From positions 1 to 20,355 of the forward strand of contig JBEPTZ010000078.1 in assembly GCA_041691815.1 (NCBI GenBank): a DNA stretch of 20,355 nucleotides. Direction: 5' to 3'. Origin of the DNA: 70-18 sp041691815 (GTDB taxonomy: Bacteria; Pseudomonadota; Alphaproteobacteria; Acetobacterales; Acetobacteraceae). Each line of letters opens with the position of its first letter. Within the stretch, counting starts at the first letter, position 1. The notes below the pieces were generated by a model. That model was given only the letters and a program-made list of their open reading frames with translations, was not told the DNA's origin and ran no database searches. Below, in pieces: positions 5,974 through 12,437 of this stretch. Position numbers and translations under genes: made by a program.

Positions 5974-7557
5974 CTACTGGGCCACCGCCGCCGACCACGG
6001 CGACATGAAGTCGCTGATGCCGGTGCGGGTGCCGTCCGCCCCCTGCATGATCACGTTCGGGCAGGCGAAATTGACCGGGCTGGCGGTCTGCTCCACCACC
6101 GCCAGCGTCCCATCCTCGGCCAGGCCGGCGAGGATATCCGCCGCCAGACGCTGATCGGCAGTGCATTCCTCGGCGCTCGACACATCGATGCGCGGATGAT
6201 GCGCGGCCTGCTCCGGCGTCATGCCGAAATCGGCGATCGAGGTCAGCACCTGGAACACCGCGCCGAGGATGCGCCGGCCGCCGGAAGCCCCGGCCGCCAG
6301 CACCGGGCGATCGTTATATTTCATAATCACCGGGCACATATTGGTCAGCGGCCGCTTGCCGGGAGCGATCGAATTCGCCTGTCCGGGGCGCGGATCAAAC
6401 CACATTATGCCGTTATTCAGCATAATTCCGGTGCCTGGAAGCGCCACCCGGCTGCCAAAAGAGGACATTAAAGTGGTGGTCAGCGCCACCATGCTGCCCT
6501 CGGCGTCGCAGGTGGTGATGTGGGTGGTGCAGGTCTCGGCGCCCGCCGGTTCCGCCGGCTCCTCGGCACCCAGCCCGGCGAGCCGCTCGACATAGGCGGC
6601 CTTCATGGTGCGGGCCAGCAGCCGGTACCAGGCGGCATCCGGTGCAGCGCCATACGGTGCGTCGACCATGGTCTGCAGCACCCGGCGCAAGGTCGGCGCG
6701 GCGGTGAGGCCGGTGGCGAGTTGCAGCACGCGGCCGCGGCGCCATGCCACCTGGGTCGCCTCGCGCAGCACCGCCCTGGTGGCGGCGAGGTCGCCGGCAT
6801 CGATCACCCCGCCGGCCGCCTTGATGTCGGCGGCGATCGAGGCGGCGATGTCGCCCTCATAATAGTCGCGCAGCCCGGCATGGCCGAGCCGCTCCAGCGT
6901 GTCGGCCAGCCGCCCCTGGACGATGTAGCTGGCGCCGCCATCGGCGGCCGGCTGCGGCGGCAGGCCGTCGCGCAGATAGACGCGGGCACTCTCCGGATAC
7001 TTCGCCAGCACGCTGGCCGAGCCGAGGATCTTCAACGTCGAAAACCAGTCCACCGGCAGCCCGCGCCTAGCCAGCGCCACCGCCGGCGCCATCACCTCGG
7101 CGAGCGGCAGCCGGCCCCAGGTGCTGTGCAGCTTCTCGTAGCCGGCCACCGAACTCGGCACCGCGACCGACAGCGGGCCGTGGATGTTGGCATCGCCCTC
7201 CACCCCCTCCCAGCGGAACAACTCAGTGGTCATCTTGCCGGTGAGCCTGAAGTTGGCCGGGCTCAGGTGGCGCGGCGACACCGGGCCGAAATCCACCACC
7301 TGGGCATTCGCCTCGCCGGCCATATGCACCATGCCGAAGCCGATGCCGCCGAGGCCGGAGTTCCACGGCTCCATGGTGGCCAGCGCGAAGGCGGTGGCGA
7401 CCGCGGCATCCACCGCATTGCCGCCGGCCTCCAGCACCGCCACCCCGGCCAGCGCCGCGTCGCGCGCCTGCGACACCACCACGCCGCGCCGGCCGCTGGC
7501 CGACGGCTTGGTGACGTTCCAGTGCTGGGTCGCATGCCGGGGCGGGTCATAAGTCAT
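5974..7557 (-). CDS. Gamma-glutamyltransferase-family Ntn hydrolase with atypical substrate pocket (527 aa)
   Basis: The whole chain follows the GGT fold: N-terminal large-subunit motifs GGNAVDAAVA (45-54) and EPWNSGLGG (63-71), the autoprocessing/nucleophile site T344-T345-H346, and the GG pair in AGASGGRR. In the family the precursor cleaves itself before the nucleophilic Thr. Compared with E. coli GGT, the residues that grip the glutamyl group are changed: RE of IDFRE is GP (91-92), N411 is M364, Q430 is G383, D433 is W386 and the SS of RPLSSM is TN (405-406). The enzyme is therefore probably an amidase or acylase on another substrate. No signal peptide is seen. ATG 7555-7557 has AGGAG 8 bases upstream. 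It is the last gene of a run with the PrpF-like and MBL-fold genes. Confidence 0.9.
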   Translation of the reverse strand: MTYDPPRHATQHWNVTKPSASGRRGVVVSQARDAALAGVAVLEAGGNAVDAAVATAFALATMEPWNSGLGGIGFGMVHMAGEANAQVVDFGPVSPRHLSPANFRLTGKMTTELFRWEGVEGDANIHGPLSVAVPSSVAGYEKLHSTWGRLPLAEVMAPAVALARRGLPVDWFSTLKILGSASVLAKYPESARVYLRDGLPPQPAADGGASYIVQGRLADTLERLGHAGLRDYYEGDIAASIAADIKAAGGVIDAGDLAATRAVLREATQVAWRRGRVLQLATGLTAAPTLRRVLQTMVDAPYGAAPDAAWYRLLARTMKAAYVERLAGLGAEEPAEPAGAETCTTHITTCDAEGSMVALTTTLMSSFGSRVALPGTGIMLNNGIMWFDPRPGQANSIAPGKRPLTNMCPVIMKYNDRPVLAAGASGGRRILGAVFQVLTSIADFGMTPEQAAHHPRIDVSSAEECTADQRLAADILAGLAEDGTLAVVEQTASPVNFACPNVIMQGADGTRTGISDFMSPWSAAVAQ

Positions 7558-7615
7558 CGGCGTTCTCCTCGTTACGGCTACACCAGCGCAAAACCCGCGC
7601 CTCGGCAATCGCCCC

Positions 7616-8752
7616 TCAGCCAGGCACCCAAACCCGCCCGTCGAACAGCCGCCGCGCGGTGCGGTAGAACGAGCCGGCAAGGGCCACCCAGGCGCCATCT
7701 TGCCGCGCCACCTCCGCCCCGACGTTGAGGATGCCCGACGGCATGCCCAGCCGCAGCATCCCGCCGCCGCCACGCAGCACCTCGGCCACCAGCGTGTCGT
7801 CGATCAGCGCCGCCACCGCGGTGCATAGCGAGATGGTCAGCGGCAGTGCCCGGTGTGCCTGGCCGTTCGACATCGCGCGCGCCAGCAGGTCCATCTCCGC
7901 TGCTGCGATCGCCGCCCCGGCGAGGCTCGGGCTGTCGCTCGGCGGCGCCACCATGCAGATGAACGGCACGCTGGTGATCCGCCCCGCCGCCTCGGCATCC
8001 GGCGCGATGCCCATCCGCACCGAGGCCTGCCGGCGGATTGCATCCAGCAGCGCCAGCAGGTCGGGCCGCGCCTCGATCTCGTCGGGCAGCGCGGCAGCCG
8101 GCATGCCGACATCCTTGGCCCGCACGAACACCGCGGCATTGGCGGCATCCACCATCGAGGCCTCGATGGCGCCGAACCCCGGCACCTGCAGCACATCGCG
8201 CGGCTGGCCGGTTGGCAGCAGCTTTCCAGTGGTCGCGCCGCCCGGCTGCAGGAAATCCAGCCGCACCGGCGCGCCGGAGCCGCTGACGCCGGGGATCACC
8301 AGCGCGCCGTCATAGCGCGCCATGCCGTCCTCCAGCGGAAAGCTGCCGTGGATGAGCTTTTTCGTGTTGGTGTTGTAGATCCGCACCGTCGCGGTCTCGC
8401 CACCCGCCGCCACCAGCCCCTCGTCGACCGCGAACGGCCCGACCGCCGAGCTCATGTTGCCGCAGTTCTGCCGGTAGTCCACCCGCGCCTCGCGGATCAC
8501 CACCTGGGCGAAGGTATAGTCGATATCGGCATCCGCCCGTTGCGACGGCGCCAGCACGCACACCTTGGACAGCGACGAGATGCCGCCGCCCATGCCGTCA
8601 AGCTGCCGCCCATACGGGTCCGGCGAGCCCATCGCGGCGGTGAAGATCGGCGCCCATGCCTCCCGGTCCGCCGGCAAATCGCGCGCATGAAGCATCAGCG
8701 CCTTGCTGGTGCCGCCGCGCATGAAGACAGCCGGGATCGGGCGCTGGCGCAA
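7616..8752 (-). CDS. PrpF-family isomerase/tautomerase (378 aa)
   Basis: Family signatures are MRGGTSK (11-17), DGMGGGISSLSKV (52-64) and NCGNMSSAVGPFAVDEG (96-112). Members of the diaminopimelate-epimerase-like PrpF fold isomerise unsaturated di- or tricarboxylic acids, such as 2-methylaconitate or 4-oxalomesaconate; C97 in the NCGN motif and K63 are the likely acid/base pair. The start is TTG 8750-8752: GGAGGA lies 7 bases upstream and the next ATG would remove the N-terminal strand before MRGGTSK. No acnD, prpB or prpC partner lies in the window, so a methylcitrate role is not supported. A role in a different dicarboxylate pathway with its MBL and GGT-like neighbours is more plausible. The gap to the upstream gene is 66 bases and to the downstream gene 58. 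Confidence 0.9.
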   Translation of the reverse strand: MRQRPIPAVFMRGGTSKALMLHARDLPADREAWAPIFTAAMGSPDPYGRQLDGMGGGISSLSKVCVLAPSQRADADIDYTFAQVVIREARVDYRQNCGNMSSAVGPFAVDEGLVAAGGETATVRIYNTNTKKLIHGSFPLEDGMARYDGALVIPGVSGSGAPVRLDFLQPGGATTGKLLPTGQPRDVLQVPGFGAIEASMVDAANAAVFVRAKDVGMPAAALPDEIEARPDLLALLDAIRRQASVRMGIAPDAEAAGRITSVPFICMVAPPSDSPSLAGAAIAAAEMDLLARAMSNGQAHRALPLTISLCTAVAALIDDTLVAEVLRGGGGMLRLGMPSGILNVGAEVARQDGAWVALAGSFYRTARRLFDGRVWVPG

Positions 8753-8818
8753 GGATCGGTCCTCCGGGTTGGCGCGCGCATCCTACCGGCCGGCGGCGGC
8801 GGGCGGAAGCACAGCCAT

Positions 8819-10084
8819 TCAGCCGGCGGACCGCGCCACCGCCTCACGCTGGTAGACGGCAAACAGCGCCTTGCCGATCAGCGAGGTCTCCGCCTCCACA
8901 CAACGTGCATAGACTGCGGCGCGCGTCGCCTGGATCGCCGCGGCATCCGGCGACGCGGCGCTCGCCAGTTCGACCAGTTGCGCCGCCAGCCTGGAATTTC
9001 CCTGTCCTGCCAGCAGCGCCGCCCGCTCTGCCAGCACCGCCGCGCCGCCGGCCAGCGCCGCGATCTCGGCCGCCAGTTCCGCCGCCGGAGCGGGCTTGAG
9101 ATGCGCCGGGTCACCGTCGAACCAGCCGCCATAAAGGTGCCAGATACCGCGCACGACGAATTCCGGGTCGTCGTATTTCGGCCGCAGATATGGCCTCGCC
9201 AGCAGCGCCTCGGGTGCCGAAACCGCGTGCAGCACCTGGTTCAGCGTGCTGCCGCCGTTCATCAGCGCCAGCGTCTGGCGGGTCAGGCTCTCCAGCACCT
9301 CGGCACCCTCGCCCAGCATCTGCGCCACCCGCTCCGTGCCGGCGACCGGCGGGCCGTGGCCGGGCACCAGCACCTCCGGCCGCAGCGCCTGCATCCGGCG
9401 CAGCGCGTCCGCCCATTCCGGCGCATAGCGCTGCACCTTGCGCGGATTGCCGGCATTCGGGAACACCCAGATGACGAAGTCGCCACTGACCAGCACGCGC
9501 TGCTCCGGCAGCCACACGAAGCTGGCGTCGTCGGTCTCGCCACGGCCATGCGCCAACTCGATCCGCCGGCCGCCGATGCTCAGCGCCAGCCGGTCGTCAT
9601 ACACCGCGTCCGGCCGGCGATGGCCTTCCGGAAAGCTGTAGCCGGGCTGATCGAACTGCCGGCCCATCACCAGGCTGTTCAACGCGTGCGTCGCGTCGTA
9701 GCGGTCGAACCGATAGAGCACGTTGCGGTGGGCAATGATGCGCGGCCGGGCAACCCCCCGCGCATCGGCCTCGGCATCCAGCAACCTGGCGCCCCAGCTG
9801 TGGTCGATATGGCCATGGGTATAGATGACGGTATGCACCGGGCCGTCATCCCACCGGCGCAACGCGGCGAGGGTCTGGTGCGCGGTCTCCCGGCTGCCGG
9901 TATCCACCAGCACCAGCCCGGCCGCGGTGCGGATGGCGGTTGCGTTGCCGAACAGATAGCCGGTGTGCAGGCTCGCCACCCCGTCCGCCAGCGGCCTCGC
10001 GACCCCGCCCGCCACCGAGGCGGTCCAGTCCTCCATCGGCGCGGCGCCGTGCCATAGCTGCTCGAAGAGCGGGTCCTGTTCCAC
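8819..10084 (-). CDS. MBL-fold metallohydrolase, alkyl-sulfatase-like (421 aa)
   Basis: The metallo-beta-lactamase fold is shown by VLVDTGS (58-64), the zinc motif H90-G-H92-I-D94-H95, a likely ligand region H180-GRGETDD, the GD pair at 201-202 and PGHGP at 241-245. Towards the C-terminus, YGGWFDGDPAHLKP matches the dimerisation-domain motif of SdsA1/BDS1-type alkyl sulfatases. At 421 residues it lacks the C-terminal SCP2-like substrate domain of the roughly 650-residue enzymes, so sulfate ester hydrolysis is only one possibility. I use GTG 10082-10084, with GAGGGA just upstream, instead of the earlier GTG at 10133-10135 that lies inside a likely promoter. It is the first gene of the PrpF/GGT-like run. 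Confidence 0.87.
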   Translation of the reverse strand: MEQDPLFEQLWHGAAPMEDWTASVAGGVARPLADGVASLHTGYLFGNATAIRTAAGLVLVDTGSRETAHQTLAALRRWDDGPVHTVIYTHGHIDHSWGARLLDAEADARGVARPRIIAHRNVLYRFDRYDATHALNSLVMGRQFDQPGYSFPEGHRRPDAVYDDRLALSIGGRRIELAHGRGETDDASFVWLPEQRVLVSGDFVIWVFPNAGNPRKVQRYAPEWADALRRMQALRPEVLVPGHGPPVAGTERVAQMLGEGAEVLESLTRQTLALMNGGSTLNQVLHAVSAPEALLARPYLRPKYDDPEFVVRGIWHLYGGWFDGDPAHLKPAPAAELAAEIAALAGGAAVLAERAALLAGQGNSRLAAQLVELASAASPDAAAIQATRAAVYARCVEAETSLIGKALFAVYQREAVARSAG

Positions 10085-10113
10085 GCTGTTCCCTCGTCGA
10101 TGCTGCTTGGACA

Positions 10114-10142
10114 GCCTAGAACGAAAAGCGAACACTAGTCAA
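10114..10142 (-). promoter_or_regulatory. Candidate promoter of the MBL-PrpF-GGT-like operon
   Basis: On the minus strand TTGACT (10137-10142) is followed by 17 bases and CTAGGC (10114-10119), about 30 bases upstream of the preferred GTG. The -35 is near consensus while the -10 is poor. Its position upstream of a well-spaced ribosome site supports the downstream start of the MBL gene. Confidence 0.4.
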
Positions 10143-10197
10143 CCCGCCAGACCGCCCAACAGACGGCCCGCAGCGGACGCCGCCGCATAACACCGGC

Positions 10198-10773
10198 TCA
10201 GCGATCAACCGGCTCCCAGCCATGCAGAAGCCGACGGGTTTCGGCGTCGAAGGCGAAGTAATTGCCACCGTTGTTCGCCGGCTGGTCGTGTTGCCGCCCG
10301 ATCGCCTCGCCGCGCAGATGGCAGAGCAGCAGCGTTCCGACGCCGCCATGCGCGACCACCGCAATATCACCCGCGCCGGACGCAGCGATCACCGCCTCGA
10401 TCGCGGCCACGATGCGCCGCTGGGCATCCACCGCCCGCTCCCAGCCGCGAACGCTCTGCTCCGGATGCGCGAAGAACAGATCGGCCACCGCCTCGAACTC
10501 GGCGCGCGGCAGATAGCCGGTCGCCGACCGGTCATTCTCCCCCAGCCCAGCCAGCACCCGCGCCACCAGGCCGCAATGCCCGGCCAGGATCTCCGCGCCA
10601 TCACGCGCCTTGCGCTCGTTGCTGCACCACACCGCGCGCAGACCGGCCACCCAAGGCAGCCGCAGCGCGCGCCGCATCCGCGCCAGTCCGCGCGGCAATA
10701 ACGGCCAGTCGCACACCGGCACCGCGGCGTCGATCACCACGTCGGGGTGGGTGATGAAGGTGACGGTCGCCAC
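10198..10773 (-). CDS. Histidine phosphatase (phosphoglycerate-mutase-like) family protein (191 aa)
   Basis: The overall pattern fits the histidine phosphatase superfamily: an N-terminal strand ending FITHPD with the would-be nucleophile H9, SNERKARDGAE (51-61) matching the SxxxRAxxTA region, and VAHGGVG (140-146) with the second histidine H142. The usual RHG triad reads THP, losing the phosphate-binding arginine, so this is a divergent member whose activity may be weak or altered. Start GTG 10771-10773 lies 3 bases after the azlD stop, so it is translated from the azlCD transcript. A phosphatase in an amino-acid exporter operon has no obvious explanation. The substrate is unknown. Confidence 0.8.
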   Translation of the reverse strand: MATVTFITHPDVVIDAAVPVCDWPLLPRGLARMRRALRLPWVAGLRAVWCSNERKARDGAEILAGHCGLVARVLAGLGENDRSATGYLPRAEFEAVADLFFAHPEQSVRGWERAVDAQRRIVAAIEAVIAASGAGDIAVVAHGGVGTLLLCHLRGEAIGRQHDQPANNGGNYFAFDAETRRLLHGWEPVDR

Positions 10774-10776
10774 CCG

Positions 10777-11076
10777 CTACCCCAGCACATGCCGCAGCAG
10801 GCCGGCCGAGGCGATGCCGATCAGCACGGTCGCCAGCATCGGCAGCCGGCTGGCCGCCAGCAGGGTGATCGCCAGCGCCAGCAGATCGGCCGGTTCGCGC
10901 GAGGCAAATGCCGGCGCGATCACCGAGATCAGCACGCAGGGCGGTGCCGCCTCCATCATCACCCTGGCCCGCCGGCTCAGCGTGCGGCCGCGCAGCACGG
11001 TGTAGCCGAGCGCCCGGGTGGCATAGGTGGCCGAGGCCATCAGCAGAATGGTCAGCAGCGTTGTGCCGTGGATCAT
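10777..11076 (-). CDS. azlD: AzlD-family branched-chain amino acid transport protein (99 aa)
   Basis: A short, very hydrophobic protein with four candidate membrane segments and the typical AzlD start MIHGTTLLTILLMASATYATR. AzlD is the small partner of AzlC; the pair exports branched-chain or related amino acids (AzlCD confers azaleucine resistance in Bacillus; BrnFE/YgaZH are homologues). ATG 11074-11076 overlaps the azlC stop by 4 bases (ATGA), which indicates translational coupling. Confidence 0.92.
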   Translation of the reverse strand: MIHGTTLLTILLMASATYATRALGYTVLRGRTLSRRARVMMEAAPPCVLISVIAPAFASREPADLLALAITLLAASRLPMLATVLIGIASAGLLRHVLG

Positions 11077-11789
11077 GCCTCGCTCCCGGCGAGCAGGAAC
11101 GCCGCCGCCAGCCCCGACAGCGCGCCGGCCGCCACATACCAGGCGCCAGGCAGCAGCAGATAGGCGGCCACCGCCACCACCAGGCTCACCAGCCACGGCC
11201 GCGCCGCCGCCGCCCCGGTCCAGAACCCGCGCAGCAGCACCAGGAAGATCGCCGGGAACGCCATATCCAGCCCCCAGCTTCGCGCATCGCCGAACACCGG
11301 CCCGATCGCCCCGCCCAGCGCAGTGAACGCCACCCAGGTGACGTACAGCGCCACCGCCAGCCCGAGATAATGCGCCAGCCGAAACCCGCCCCCCCGCCGC
11401 GCGTCGACCAGCGCCAGCGCCCAGCTTTCGTCGCACATCAGGAACAGCGCCGGATAGACGATGCGCCGCGGCAGATGCCGGAGATAAGGCGCCAGTGCGG
11501 CGCCCATCAGGATATGCCGGCTGTTGATCAGCAAGGTGATCGCCACGATCAGCAGGATATGCGGCGGCGAGGTCCACAGCGCCACCGCCGCGAACTCCGA
11601 GCCGCCGGCGAAGTTCAGCCCGGTCAGCAGCGGCACCTCGGCGACGCTGAAGCCCTTCTGCGCCGCCTGGGCGCCGAGCACCAGCGCCGCCGGGATCATC
11701 CCAAGCATCATCGGCAAGGCAGCCGCGACCCCCTGGCGGATCTCGGCGATGGTCTCGGCGCGGCGCGGCGCGGCGGTGTCGGCATCCAT
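11073..11789 (-). CDS. azlC: AzlC-family branched-chain amino acid permease (238 aa)
   Basis: Large subunit of the AzlCD exporter in the inner membrane. Seen here: multiple hydrophobic segments, FAGGSEFAAVALW (60-72) and the family-typical INSRHILMGAAL (88-99). I use ATG 11787-11789, which has GGAG 8-9 bases upstream; the frame remains open 32 codons further but that stretch is intergenic in character. It is first in the azlC-azlD-histidine phosphatase run and divergent from an Lrp/AsnC regulator, the same arrangement logic as the Bacillus azlB-azlCD locus, where the Lrp-type AzlB represses the exporter. Confidence 0.93.
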   Translation of the reverse strand: MDADTAAPRRAETIAEIRQGVAAALPMMLGMIPAALVLGAQAAQKGFSVAEVPLLTGLNFAGGSEFAAVALWTSPPHILLIVAITLLINSRHILMGAALAPYLRHLPRRIVYPALFLMCDESWALALVDARRGGGFRLAHYLGLAVALYVTWVAFTALGGAIGPVFGDARSWGLDMAFPAIFLVLLRGFWTGAAAARPWLVSLVVAVAAYLLLPGAWYVAAGALSGLAAAFLLAGSEA

Positions 11790-11917
11790 CGTGAAGGCTC
11801 CACTTGCGCGGGCAGAATAGACCATGCCTCGCGCCATTCGGTTGCGTATCCTGCGCCAGATTGCCACCGCACCGGCATATCTCACCGCATTTCCGACAGT
11901 TCATGCTAGTATATGCC
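11790..11917. promoter_or_regulatory. azlC / Lrp-type regulator divergent control region
   Basis: 128 bases between divergent starts, locally richer in A/T than its surroundings near 11900-11917. On the plus strand TAGTAT (11907-11912) would place a transcription start at about 11918, the regulator's own ATG. On the minus strand TATTCT (11814-11819) is a possible azlC -10. No strong -35 is visible for either. This is the expected location of Lrp-type operator sites, but I cannot point to one. Confidence 0.35.
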
Positions 11918-12376
11918 ATGAACCTCGATGCCATCGATCGCCGCATCCTGCGCACCCTGCAGCGCGACGGCCGCATGCAGAACAACGACCTGGCCCGCGC
12001 CGTCGGGCTGTCGCCGTCGCCCTGCCTGCGCCGGGTGCGACTGCTGGAGGAGGCCGGCGTCATCGCCCGTTACGTCGCGGTGCTGGACCCGGCCAAGATC
12101 GGCCGCGGCCTCACGCTGTTCGTCCGCATCTGGCTGAAGGCGCAGGACGAGGACACCATCGAGCATTTCATGGCCGAGGTCATCAGGCTGCCCGAGGTGC
12201 TGGAATGCTACCTGATGCTCGGCGATTGCGACGCGATGGTGCGGGTGGTCGCCGCCGACATCGCCGATTACCGCCGCTTCCAGTCCGAGCATCTGAGCCG
12301 CATCCGGGGCGTGCAGAACGTGAAAACCGACGTGCCGAGCCAAATCATCAAGCAGACCTCAGAACTGCCGCTGTGA
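11918..12376 (+). CDS. Lrp/AsnC-family transcriptional regulator (152 aa)
   Basis: Standard length and layout: N-terminal winged helix-turn-helix (about 1-52, starting MNLDAIDRRILRTLQRDGR, recognition region VGLSPSPCLRRVRLLEEAG) and C-terminal RAM ligand-binding domain (about 64-140, including EVLECYLMLGDCDAMVRV). Lrp-family proteins bind DNA as oligomers and sense amino acids. Divergence from azlCD makes it the likely local regulator, like AzlB or BrnQ-type systems. ATG 11918-11920 was chosen by alignment to the family start; an in-frame ATG lies 5 codons upstream (11903). Neither has a Shine-Dalgarno, so it may be translated leaderless. The gene is followed by hairpin repeat copy B. Confidence 0.93.
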   Translation: MNLDAIDRRILRTLQRDGRMQNNDLARAVGLSPSPCLRRVRLLEEAGVIARYVAVLDPAKIGRGLTLFVRIWLKAQDEDTIEHFMAEVIRLPEVLECYLMLGDCDAMVRVVAADIADYRRFQSEHLSRIRGVQNVKTDVPSQIIKQTSELPL

Positions 12377-12388
12377 CGCCAAAGGGAT

Positions 12389-12436
12389 AAAGTTTTTTTG
12401 CTTCTTTGTTTTCAAACAAAGAAGACTTACTTGCTT
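12389..12436 (+). repeat. AT-rich hairpin repeat, copy B
   Basis: Begins AAAGTTTTTTTGC 12 bases after the regulator stop, then forms an 11-bp perfect hairpin (CTTCTTTGTTT at 12401-12411, loop TC, AAACAAAGAAG at 12414-12424) and ends GACTTACTTGCTT. It shares both flanks and the outer stem with copy A (677-722). The inner stem differs by paired changes that keep the helix. It abuts the end of the convergent oxidoreductase gene (stop at 12438-12440). Confidence 0.87.
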
Positions 12437-12437
12437 C

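Noticed and set aside
6520..7728. 402-codon plus-strand open frame opposite the GGT-like gene
   Set aside because: Antisense shadow of a gene with intact nucleophile and family motifs; no recognisable domain.
7853..10057. 734-codon plus-strand open frame spanning the PrpF-like and MBL genes
   Set aside because: It crosses two real minus-strand genes and the gap between them, and its composition (R, H, Q, A rich) is that of an antisense shadow.
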